Positions 24,400-35,500 of a DNA stretch of 64,000 bases are shown one piece after another. Source of the stretch: Diogma glabrata (taxonomy: Eukaryota; Arthropoda; Insecta; Diptera; Cylindrotomidae); NCBI GenBank assembly GCA_963693315.1, contig OY856187.1, positions 49,095,161 through 49,159,160 of the forward strand. Direction: 5' to 3'. The position numbers and the translations under genes are program-made. The stretch's first letter is position 1; each line of letters begins with the position of its first letter. The notes under the pieces were generated by a model that worked only from the letters and a program-made list of their open reading frames with translations, was not told the origin of the DNA and did not search any database.

Positions 24400-24765
24400 C
24401 GTGTGTCTAGGTGTGTGTGTGAGTGTATGAGACGTGAAAGCATGTGAAGGTGTGCCGTGAATTGTAAGGGTTGGACGTGGTGATCGTGGTTCGTTCTTAC
24501 ACAGGGTCGCCAGAGTCTGTTTAGTTCACTTGTTCTTTTTCTTACATCCGTTCTTATCTCATGTTACGCATACTAAATCGGTATTTGTGCTGGAGCAGCA
24601 CGAATACCGATTTCTAATAGCATTAGCATAGCAAGAAATAGCATTTCTTTCTCGTTCCCATGGACTGCGGCTGGTTTGGAGCTATTAATACAACCTCGCT
24701 AGGTACGCGGCCTGCTATGCCACTTCGTTGTTAGTCAACGAAGCAGCGCTTCATTACAATATTCA
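24400..24765 (+). repeat. Dispersed repeat, copy 2
   Basis: Matches the reverse complement of 12,690-13,010 over most of its length. The conserved edge on the right is GCGGCCTGCTATGCC, then CTTCGTTG..CAACGAAG, then GCGCTTCATTACAA. The centre contains an inverted GTGCTGGAGCAGCAC. The family is not recognised. Confidence 0.65.
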
Positions 24766-25562
24766 ATGATTTAAAATTAATAAATAAAACAAATTTTTTT
24801 TTAAACCACTTCATTGAAAAAATACTAAAAATAAAAAAATTTCATTTAGGAGAAAAACTAATTTTCAAAATTTATTTCACACTTCAGATTAGTATTTGGT
24901 TCATCTCGATTTTTAATAATAATAAACAAAAGTGGGTGCATTATAATAATCAATAAATATCAATATTTTAAGTACTGAAAATCTTCTTGTTTTGATTCTA
25001 TTATACTCATTTTTGCTTATTTTTAAAAAAACCTTCCGAATTCCGATAATTCGAATCAAATACTAATCTGATGTGTGAATTTAAAAAAATAGTTAATCTT
25101 CGATACAAGTTTGTTTTTAAGCTTTTAGTACCATAGGTGAATATTAAACTGGGGATGGAAAATAATAGTGTGATTTTTATCGTTCGTCCTCTCCTCACAG
25201 CACTCAATGGTTCAATGGTTTTTTTGCCTCATTTTTTGTAACACTTTCGTTAACTTTTTTTATATATATTGGTACGAGTGTACATTTTTGTTAGTCAGTT
25301 CGTAAAATTTTAATGTGAAAACTAGAAAATAAAATATTCCTATACAATTGTTTGTAGATAATATTGTTGTTATTAATGTAATTAAAAAAAACTCGTTTAA
25401 GAATTAAATTAATTTTTACTTCACCACAATTTTAAATTGTGTGAAGTAATGCAATCTATCGTGAAAAAAAAAAATCTTACATACCCCAAATTTTGTTTTT
25501 TCTTTTGTTTTGGACCATCCTCTATCCAAATAGCCAATAAAAATTTTGGTGTACGTCTGTGT
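24766..25562. other. AT-rich spacer, nothing recognised
   Basis: Plain AT-rich sequence up to the GGGT microsatellite. No gene or repeat was recognised. Confidence 0.4.
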
Positions 25563-25621
25563 GTGGGTGGGTGGGTGGGTGGGTGGGTGGGTGGGTGGGT
25601 GGGTGGGTGGGTGGGTGGGTG
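25563..25621 (+). repeat. (GGGT)n microsatellite at arm edge
   Basis: About fourteen copies of GTGG/GGGT directly abut the outer end of the giant inverted repeat's left arm. The G-run periodicity could allow G-quadruplex formation on the plus strand. The right arm lacks this tract and instead joins mariner sequence, so the tract marks an element edge or is a secondary expansion there. Confidence 0.9.
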
Positions 25622-28600
25622 AGTTTTCTGCATAGGATCTTGATGAAACTTTGGCAAATGATACAGGTTCACTTGAAAATAGAAGATCTGGATTCATTTT
25701 AAATTTGGACAAAATGGCGGGGGGTCTCCCGAACACCTCTAAGTTTAAATCTTGAATAACTTCTGATTTCGAGCTATGATCTTATTGAAACTTAGTATAT
25801 AAGGTTTTAATACTGTTTCCAATATTTCTGCATACCAACTTCCGGTTTGTCACTTCCGGTTAAAAAGTTTTTTTTTCAGGTGTTTATCCCTACTGTAGCC
25901 TACAATTACCGATCGATTTTCATGAAACGTTGCGAAAAGCTTTTAAATAACATGATAAAGATTTTATCAGCTTTTGGAGCACATTGGATAAAGGGTTGGG
26001 GGGTCCACCATACAACAGGTGGTTTTTTCCACAAAGTTTTTATGTTTGTTGGGAGTATAAAACATTCATTCGTGAATGAATTTTGATGACACTTTGGAAA
26101 AAGATGCAAACATGTATGACAAAGAACTGATTAGTTTTTGAGCGATAGTGAACAAAGTGGTGGGGGGTCCCTGGAGCACCTGTTTTTTTGAAAGCTCTAT
26201 AACTTCTGTACCTGATAAGCGAATTGGATGAAACTTGGTACATGAGTATGTAGTACGGTTTAAAATAGTTCTGCATCCCAACTTCCGGTTTTTCACTTCC
26301 GGTAAAAAAATTTTTTTTGTACTTTTTTGAAGTTTTTTCAGTGTCTTTATGCACACTACAGCCTACAATAATGAAGTGATTATAATGAAACTTATGGAAT
26401 AGGGTTCCAATAAGTGTGAAAAAATAATTATCATGTTTTGGGACACATTGATCAAAGTGGTGGGGGGTCTACCATACAAATGCTGACTTTTCACACTTTG
26501 TTTTTTAAGTTTGTTGGGAGCATACAGACTTCATTCATTATTCAATTTTAATGACACTTTGGCAAATGATGGAGACTTAAGTAACAAAGAACTGATTAGT
26601 TTTTGGATAATATTGGAATAAGTGGTGGGGGTCCTCCCGAACACCTGTTTAATGTGTCACACTTTTTTCAATGTTTGTTGGGAGCACACAGCATTCGTTC
26701 GTGAACGAATTTTGATGACACTTTGGAAAAAGATGCAAACATGTATGGCAAAGAACTGATTAGTTTTTGAGCGATAGTGAACAAAGTGGTGGGGGGTCCC
26801 TGGAGCACCTGTTTTTTTGAAAGCTCTATAACTTCTGTACCTGATAAGCGAATTGGATGAAACTTGGTACATGAGTATGTAGTACGGTTTAAAATAGTTC
26901 TGCATCCCAACTTCCGGTTTTTCACTTCCGGTAAAAAAAATTTTTTTGTACTTTTTTGAAGTTTTTTCAGTGTCTTTATGCACACTACAGCCAACAATAA
27001 TAAAGTGATTATGATGAAACTTATGGAATAGGGTTCCAATTAGTGTGAAAAGATAATTATTATGTTTTAGGACACATTGATCAAAGTGGTGGGGGGTCTA
27101 CCATACAAATGCTGACTTTTCACACTTTGTTTTTTAAGTTTGTTGGGAGCATACAGACTTCATTCATTATTCAATTTTAATGACACTTTGGCAAATGATG
27201 GAGACTTAAGTAACAAAGAACTGATTAGTTTTTGGATAATATTGGAATAAGTGGTGGGGGTCCTCCCGAACACCTGTTTAATGTGTTACACTTTTTTCAA
27301 TGTTTGTTGGGAGCACACAGCATTCGTTCGTGAACGAATTTTGATGACACTTTGGAAAAAGATGCAAACATGTATGGCAAAGAACTGATTAGTTTTTGAG
27401 CGATAGTGAACAAAGTGGTGGGGGGTCCCTGGAGCACCTGTTTTTTTGAAAGCTCTATAACTTCTGTACCTGATAAGCGAATTGGATGAAACTTGGTACA
27501 TGAGTATGTAGTACGGTTTAAAATAGTTCTGCATCCCAACTTCCGGTTTTTCACTTCCGGTAAAAAAAATTTTTTTGTACTTTTTTGAAGTTTTTTCAGT
27601 GTCTTTATGCACACTACAGCCTACAATAATCAAGTGATTATGATGAAACTTATGGAATAGGGTTCCAATTAGTGTGGAAAGATAATTATTATGTTTTAGG
27701 ACACATTGATCAAAGTGGTGGGGGGTCTACCATACAAATGCTGACTTTTCACACTTTGTTTTTTAAGTTTGTTGGGAGCATACAGACTTCATTCATTATT
27801 CAATTTTAATGACACTTTGGCAAATGATGGAGACTTAAGTAACAAAGAACTGATTAGTTTTTGGATAATATTGGAATAAGTGGTGGGGGTCCTCCCGAAC
27901 ACCTGTTTAATGTGTCACACTTTTTTCAATGTTTGTTGGGAGCACACAGCATTCGTTCGTGAACGAATTTTGATGACACTTTGGAAAAAGATGCAAACAT
28001 GTATGGCAAAGAACTGATTAGTTTTTGAGCGAAAGTGAACAAAGTGGTGGGGGGTCCCTGGAGCACCTGTTTTTTTGAAAGCTCAATAACATCTGTACCT
28101 GATAATCGAATTGGATGAAACTTTGTACATAAGCATTTAGTATGATTTACAAAAATTTTGCATCCCAACTTCCGGTTTTTTGCTTCCGGTAAAAAAAAAT
28201 TTTTTTTACTTGTTGGCAGTTTTTTCAGTATCTTTATGAACACTACAGCCTACAATAATGAAGTGATTATGATAAAACTTATGGAAAAATTTCAATTAGT
28301 GTAAGAAGATAATTATCATCTTTTGGGACACATTGATCAAAGTGGCGGGGGATCTACCATACAACTGCTGACTTTTTACACTTGGTTTTTAAAGTTTGTT
28401 GGGAGCATACAGATTTCATTCATTAATCAATTTTAATGGCACTTTGAAAAAAGATAAAGACTTTATTGACAAAGAATTGACTAGTTTTTGGACAATATTG
28501 GGATAAGTGGTGGGGTCCTCCCGAACACCTGTTTATTGTTTCAATGTTTGTTGGAAACATACAACATTCGTTCGTTAAGTAATTTTGATTACACTTTGCA

Positions 28601-29023
28601 AAAAGATGCAAATATGTATGGCAAGGAACTGATTAGTTTTTTTAGCGATAGTGAACAAAGTGGTGGGGGGTCCTCCAAGCACCTGTTATTTTGGAAGCTC
28701 AATAACTTCTGTACCTAATAATCGAGTTGGATGAAATTTGGTACATACCCATTTAGTAAAGTTTACAACAGTTCTGCATCCTAACTTCCGCTTTGTCACT
28801 TCCGATAAAACTTTTTTTACTTTTTTTCGTACAACAGAATTTATGTTTGTTGGAATACTACTGCCTGCTTTAATATTTTTATTATTAGAACTACGAAGTC
28901 CATAATATTGGTTAGCTTTTAATTAAAGTATTTTATGGATATTAGCTCATTATATATCCAGAACACTATGTTTCCAGAGCTGTGGTGAAGTCAGCCTATG
29001 CATCAGCGTCGCAATATTTTTTT
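25619..29023 (+). repeat. Left arm of giant inverted repeat (3.4 kb)
   Basis: From GTGAGTTTTCTGCATAGG at the outer end to CAGCGTCGCAATATTTTTTT at the inner end, this arm is the reverse complement of 32,551-37,213. It consists of divergent edge modules plus a run of 629-bp units. The arms differ in length by 1,258 bp, exactly two units. The innermost ~175 bp also occur alone at 52,172-52,347, suggesting that the arm is a repeat-family member with a defined end. Confidence 0.9.
26062..28850 (+). repeat. 629-bp tandem array, left arm
   Basis: The marker GCATTCGTTCGTGAACGAAT (or variants) starts at 26,062, 26,691, 27,320, 27,949 and 28,564, giving spacings of 629, 629, 629 and 615 bp. The central units are nearly identical and the outer two diverged. 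Each unit is itself built from 3-4 related submodules of ~160-300 bp (each with a TTTGTTGGGAGCA, GATGAAACTT or GACACTTTGG phrase and a GTGGTGGGGGTCC phrase), so it is a higher-order repeat. Each unit carries two ACTTCCGGT motifs 14 bp apart. Confidence 0.9.
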
Positions 29024-29392
29024 CATTATTCTGGTTCCGTGTTTTGCTTAAAAGTTAAAGTACATTTTTATTGAACTATATATTAAAGTGTTACTTTATT
29101 ACTGTGATTTGCGACCTTAAAGTGTCACTTTTTAACGACATATTTTGTTGTCATAGCTACATCCAATAGAAATTTTTATCAAAGCAACCCTTAAATTCAA
29201 AATTTCATAATCCAATTAAAATAGTTTTTATCATTTGTTGTCATGGTTATACAATAATTTGGAAAATAAAACAAATATTTTCTCAAAGGTAACATGTTCC
29301 ACATATTTTTATTTCAAAATTTATGCAAATTTATAATTTTAATTTAGAGTAAACATTTTTTTTAAAATAATTTGCTTGCGGCGAATAAAAAA
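29024..29392. other. Spacer of inverted repeat, left part
   Basis: Plain AT-rich sequence with GTGTCACTTTTTAACGACAT-type phrases. No gene was recognised. Confidence 0.4.
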
Positions 29393-29512
29393 TATGATGC
29401 ACAGACGTAAGCTATTTTGGACTTAATGTGGGTGCAAATCTCGGCTAGCACCTCGATTTGCAAACTCCACATCCGTCCAAAATCTTTAGCTCTACGTCCT
29501 AGCATCATAATG
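29393..29512. repeat. Imperfect hairpin (~50-bp arms)
   Basis: TATGATGC...ACGTAAGCTATTTTGGAC...ATGTGG...GCAAATC on the left faces GATTTGCAAACTCCACAT...GTCCAAAATCTTTAGCT...ACGTCC...GCATCATA on the right. The loop is CTCGGCTAGCACCTC-like. The arms are imperfect but clearly complementary over ~45-50 bp. It resembles a small foldback element or relic of one. Confidence 0.6.
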
Positions 29513-29899
29513 TACTATTATAATAACTAGAAATTTTTCTTGTTAAAAATTTAATTTCCATAATACATTTTTTGTGTGTTTTTTGTTGTGTAAAAATTAA
29601 AGAAAAATATTATATTGAAAAAAAAAGGTTGTGTTGTAAATAAATGTTTATTTACAAATAATATAAATATGGAAAACAAGAGATGAAATTAAAATGTTTT
29701 TTAAACAATTAAAAAAAAATGGAGCTGTAACAGTTGTTAATCTTAGCCAAATTTAATAAAATTGGTTAATATTCGAATTTTAAGTAAATGAATAGAATAA
29801 AGTTAGTCATTCTGTTATATATTTTCATGTTTCGTGCTTTGACAACAAAGTAATGAAATGAAGAGGAACGACGTATTGAATTGACGTATTGAAAAAAAA

Positions 29900-30205
29900 A
29901 TTAAAAAAAACAATTTTAGAGACAATAGTTATCTCTAAAATTGATTTTTTTAATTTTTTTTTTGGCATGATGCCGCTGATTTCATCTGAGCACTGCTGAT
30001 GACGATATTTGTAAAAAACAACGAGGTCAGCAACAGTGCGACGATGTTGTAGGGAATCAAGTTTTGATGTCAAAGTTCGATCACCCACAATTCGTATAGC
30101 TCGCTTTTGAACAGAGTCTAAGAGGGCCAAGATGGAAACAGAGGCAGCACCCCAAACTTGACAGCAGTACTCCATACAGGGACGAATATAGGACTTATAA
30201 ACATA
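29900..30205 (-). pseudogene. jockey/CR1-like LINE RT C-terminal fragment
   Basis: The minus-strand frame reads YKSYIRPCMEYCCQVWGAAS, LALLDSVQKRAIRIVGDRTL and LDSLQHRRTVADLVVFYKYR, then CSDEISGIMP. This is the conserved tail (YxxxIRPxxEY...W, LDxVQxRAxRxIG, LxHRRxxADL) that follows the RT in jockey/CR1-like LINEs. It is truncated at its 5' side near 30,205 and runs into simple A/T sequence at ~29,930. Same family as the relic at 43,040-44,099. Confidence 0.8.
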
Positions 30206-31309
30206 TTACTATTGGCATAGTTATATTTAACTGAAATAATCAATATCTTAGGTAGTTTTGGAATAAATCACTTTGATAACGCCCGGAAACTGTAGAAAAA
30301 CTTTGATAATATTCCACCGACGTAAAGCATATTTTTTTGTAACAAATGCCAATTTTATTGATTTAATTTAGGTGAATATGATAATCTATTCAAAGATTGC
30401 GGCAAGATCAAAAAGGAACTAGTTGAAATTAAGCGCTGAAATTGAAACATGCAAATAAATATTAATCGTCGAATAAGATGTGTCAAAAGACAATAAGACA
30501 ATAAGACGATGAAAACTTATTCCAAAATTGGAGAATACAGAAGCAAAGAAGCATCTGCTTATCATCTTAACCAGAGTGGAGACGCATCATCTTAACAGTT
30601 ATTCATTTGTTAATTAAGAAGATTTATTTCTCAACCAAAGTGCTAGCATAGAAAAGCACAGGTAAAACTTGTCCGGACCTGATATATGCGTTAAGTATTC
30701 TTTTGTTACAATACCGCACGACATTAGGGCAAAGCGTTTCATTGAAGATCAAACTTGGGCAAATTTGCTTTGATTTATTTTACTCTACCTTGAAGAAGTG
30801 TTATAGTTGAAAAGCATCTTATTTGAGTTCCTATAAAGGGTATTTTTAATAATAAAATGGACCAGTCAGATTTAAATATAAGCTCACACTGATAACGTTG
30901 TGTTGTTATATTTGAAATATTTTCAAATTGCTAGCATTCCATTAAGCATATCCTGGATCAATAACCCAAGTGATTCGGATCGGTTTAATTTTTATATGCA
31001 AAACAACAACAAAATCAGATCCAATTTTGTTTTTGGATCACAAATCGTAATCTAAAATTTATAACGAACGGTTGATTAGAGGTGTGGATTACCTTAAACA
31101 ATCTTGACGACTTGAGGATACACATGCCTTGAATTTATTCCGACTAGCTTTAGTACGTGGATTCGGTAGTTTTATCCTCGGCCCTTAGAAATGATGGATG
31201 CACTGCACACGGAAGTTTTTGAATGAACGCAAACAAATGTAGGAAGTAAAGTATACTCCGACGTCCCAAAAATTATTGAAGGACGAAGGCCAACACCACA
31301 CCTACATTA
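30206..31309. other. Spacer, nothing recognised
   Basis: About 1.1 kb without recognisable genes or arrays. Confidence 0.4.
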
Positions 31310-31480
31310 ATTATGGTTTTTTTAAACCGCGTACATGCTCCATGTAGAAGCGTTGCCAGGTTAATCAGCTTTGAATAATGGCAACCGATTTTTTTAAGGT
31401 CGTTTATTACGTCAGTCTCCCATTGTAGTCGTGGTCTATCTCGCGGTCGCCCACTCCCTGGGGTACTAACGTACATTATT
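31310..31480 (-). pseudogene. Non-LTR element C-terminal fragment
   Basis: The minus-strand frame contains GSGRPRDRPRLQWETDVIND followed by LKKIGCHYSKLINLATLLHG, resembling the GRPRxRWxDxVxxDLxxxG tail of many insect non-LTR reverse transcriptase polyproteins. The usual second tryptophan after DLxxxG is lost (HYSKL). Only ~55 codons are left. Near 31,500-31,560 a CTCATTAATTATGG(T) phrase is repeated three times. Confidence 0.5.
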
Positions 31481-31574
31481 TAATCATTCCAGACTGTGAA
31501 TCGGCTCATTAATTATGGTTTATGGCTCATTAATTATGGTATCATTAATTATGGTTATCAAATGTGAATTAAAG

Positions 31575-32548
31575 ATATGAGATATAACGAAAACGACCGG
31601 CACTCTCACGGTCGCATTTGTTGAGGTAGATTAAAAGAATTTTCTGTACGTGTGTGTTTTATTAATATCTTGGACAAGTTCGTGAATCGGAAAAATCCTA
31701 CACTTGGTTAAGAAACTGGATATTAATTGGATATTAATATTTTTAAAAAATTAACAAATTTAGAATCGTTGGAATATTTTTATCAATTCATTCAAAAAAT
31801 AGACCTCTGCAGTTAGAGATTCCTGAGTGAGCGGCTCCAACAAAAAAGTTTGCAAAAAACACCCAGTTTTTTTAAACAACTGGCACTCTCACGGTCCCAT
31901 TTGTAGAGCCAGATCAAAAAACCTTTTCTAAAAATGTGTGCGCTATTAATATCTTGGAAAAGTTCGTAAATCAGCAAAATCCGACTCATGGTTAAGGAAC
32001 TAGAGGTTTTATGCTAAAAAAACATCTTTTTTTTAGACCCATTATAACGGCCGTTTGAATATTAATATTTTTTAAAACTTCATAAATTTAGAATTATTGA
32101 AAGCTTTTCTATCCATTTTTTCCAAAAAATAGACCTCTGCAGTTCGAGGTTTCTGAGTGAGCGGCTCCAACAAAAAAGCTTGTAAAACACAAAATGCGTT
32201 TGAATCAATTGGCACTCTCACGGTCGCACTTTCGGAGCCAGATCAAAAAACTTTTTTTAAAAATGTGTGTTATAAATATCTTGCACAAGTTCGTAAATCA
32301 GCCGAATCCAACACATGGTTAAGAAACTAGAGGCTTTATGCTATAAAAAATTGGTTTTTTAAATCCGTTATAACGGCCGTTTGGATACTAATATTTTTTA
32401 AAACTTCATTAATTTGGAATCTGTGGAAACATTGGTTTGTTATAAATATAAACATATGCAGTTAGAGGTTTTTGACTTGTCGGCTTCAACAAAAAAGTTT
32501 GCAACAATCCCCAACAACAACAATTTACAAAAACCTTATATATAGTCA
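31575..32548 (-). repeat. Modular ~300-bp repeat B, inverted copy, three units
   Basis: Three related units, each with CACTCTCACGGTCGCA, AAGTTCGTRAATC, a GTTATAACGGCCGTTTG palindromic core and GAGCGGCTCCAACAAAAAAG (the marker lies near 31,598, 31,885 and 32,210). Its reverse complement matches 59,640-60,662 and 62,925-63,500, including both outer edges (TAAGGTTTTTG...TTGTTGTTGGGGATTG on one side, CGTTTTCGTTATATCTCATA on the other). It directly abuts the inner end of the right arm of the giant inverted repeat. Confidence 0.85.
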
Positions 32549-32550
32549 AC

Positions 32551-35500
32551 AAAAAAATATTGCGACGCTGATGCATAGGCTGACTTCACCACAGCTCTGG
32601 AAACATAGTGTTCTGGATATATAATGAGCTAATATCCATAAAATACTTTAATTAAAAGCTAACCAATATTATGGACTTCGTAGTTCTAATAATAAAAATA
32701 TTAAAGCAGGCAGTAGTATTCCAACAAACATAAATTCTGTTGTACGAAAAAAAGTAAAAAAAATTTTATCGGAAGTGACAAAGCGGAAGTTAGGATGCAG
32801 AACTGTTGTAAACTTTATTAAATGGGTATGTACCAAATTTCATCCAACTCGATTATTAGGTACAGAAGTTATTGAGCTTCCAAAATAACAGGTGCTTGGA
32901 GGACCCCCCACCACTTTGTTCACTATCGCTAAAAAAAACTAATCAGTTCCTTGCCATACATATTTGCATCTTTTTGCAAAGTGTAATCAAAATTACTTAA
33001 CGAACGAATGTTGTTTGTTTCCAACAAACATTGAAACAATAAACAGGTGTTCGGGAGGACCCCACCACTTATCCCAAAATTGTCCAAAAACTAGTCAATT
33101 CTTTGTCAATAAAGTCTTTATCTTTTTTCAAAGTGCCATTAAAATTGATTAATGAATGAAATCTGTATGCTCCCAACAAACTTTAAAAACCAAGTATAAA
33201 AAGTCAGCAGTTGTATGGTAGATCCCCCGCCACTTTGATCAATGTGTCCCAAAAGATGATAATTATCTTCTTACACTAGTTGAAATTTTTCCATAAGTTT
33301 TATCATAATCACTTCATTATTGTTGGCTGTAGTGTGCATAAAGATACTGAAAATACTGCCAACAAGTAAAAAAATTTTTTTTACCGGAAGCAAAAAACCG
33401 GAAGTTGGGATGCAGAATTTTTGTAAATCATACTAAATGCTTATGTACAAAGTTTCATCCAATTCGCTTATCACGTACAGATGTTATTGAGCTTTCAAAA
33501 AAACAGGTGCTCCAGGGACCCCCCACCACTTTGTTCACTATCGCTCAAAAACTAATCAGTTCTTTGCCATACATGTTTGCATCTTTTTCCAAAGTGTCAT
33601 CAAAATTCGTTCACGAACGAATGCTGTGTGCTCCCAACAAACATTGAAAAAAGTGTGACACATTAAACAGGTGTTCGGGAGGACCCCCACCACTTATTCC
33701 AATATTATCCAAAAACTAATCAGTTCTTTGTTACTTAAGTCTCCATCATTTGCCAAAGTGTCATTAAAATTGAATAATGAATGAAGTCTGTATGCTCCCA
33801 ACAAACTTAAAAAACAAAGTGTGAAAAGTCAGCATTTGTATGGTAGACCCCCCACCACTTTGATCAATGTGTCCTAAAACATAATAATTATCTTTTCACA
33901 CTAACTGGAACCCTATTCCATAAGTTTCATCATAATCACTTCATTATTGTAGGCTGTAGTGTGCATAAAGACACTGAAAAAACTTCAAAAAAGTACAAAA
34001 AAATTTTTTTTACCGGAAGTGAAAAACCGGAAGTTGGGATGCAGAACTATTTTAAACCGTACTACATACTCATGTACCAAGTTTCATCCAATTCGCTTAT
34101 CACGTACAGAAGTTATAGAGCTTTCAAAAAAACAGGTGCTCCAGGGTCCCCCCACCACTTTGTTCACTATCGCTCAAAAACTAATCAGTTCTTTGCCGTA
34201 CATGTTTGCATCTTTTTCCAAAGTGTCATCAAAATTCGTTCACGAACGAATGCTGTGTGCTCCCAACAAACATTGAAAAAAGTGTGACACATTAAACAGG
34301 TGTTCGGGAGGACCCCCACCACTTATTCCAATATTATCCAAAAACTAATCAGTTTTTTGTTACTTAAGTCTCCATCATTTGCCAAAGTGTCATTAAAATT
34401 GAATAATGAATGAAGTCTGTATGCTCCCAACAAACTTAAAAAGCAAAGTGTGAAAAGTCAGCATTTGTATGGTAGACCCCCACCACTTTGATCAATGTGT
34501 CCTAAAACATAATAATTATCTTTTCACACTAATTGGAACCCTATTCCATAAGTTTCATCATAATCACTTCATTATTGTTGGCTGTAGTGTGCATAAAGAC
34601 ACTGAAAAAGCTTCAAAAGAGTACAAAAAAATTTTTTTTACCGGAAGTGAAAAACCGGAAGTTGGGATGCAGAACTATTTTAAACCGTACTACATACTCA
34701 TGTACCAAGTTTCATCCAATTCGCTTATCACGTACAGAAGTTATAGAGCTTTCAAAAAAACAGGTGCTCCAGGGACCCCCCACCACTTTGTTCACTATCG
34801 CTCAAAAACTAATCAGTTCTTTGCCATACATGTTTGCATTTTTTTCCAAAGTGTCATCAAAATTCGTTCACGAACGAATGATGTGTACTCCCAACAAACA
34901 TTGAAAAAAGTGTGACACATTAAACAGGTGTTCGGGAGGACCCCCACCACTTATTCCAATATTATCCAAAAACTAATCAGTTCTTTGATACTTTAGTCTC
35001 CATCATTTGCCAAAGTGTCATTAAAATTGAATAATGAATGAAGTCTGTATGCTCCCAACAAACTTAAAAAACAAAATGTGAAAAGTCAGCATTTGTATGG
35101 TAGACCCCCCCACCACTTTGATCAATGTGTCCCAAAACATGATAATTATCTTTTCACACTAATTGGAACCCTATTCCATAAGTTTCATCATAATCACTTC
35201 ATTATTGTAGGCTGTAGTGTGCATAAAGACACTGAAAAAACTTCAAAAAAGTACAAAAAATTTTTTTTTACCGGAAGTGAAAAACCGGAAGTTGGGATGC
35301 AGAACTATTTTAAACCGTACTACATACTCATGAACCAAGTTTCATCCAATTCGCTTATCACGTACAGAAGTTATAGAGCTTTCAAAAAAACAGGTGCTCC
35401 AGGGACCCCCCACCACTTTGTTCACTATCGCTCAAAAACTAATCAGTTCTTTGCCATACATGTTTGCATCTTTTTCCAAAGTGTCATCAAAATTCGATCA

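Noticed and set aside
25416..25736. Open frames with repeated His-Pro-Pro-Thr
   Set aside because: Translation of the (GGGT)n microsatellite on the minus strand; the flanks are arm-repeat sequence.
26190..26260. CTGATAAGCG..GGATGAAAC in the 629-bp units as another hammerhead
   Set aside because: The core reads CTGATAA rather than CTGANGA, and no stem II or III pairing is evident.
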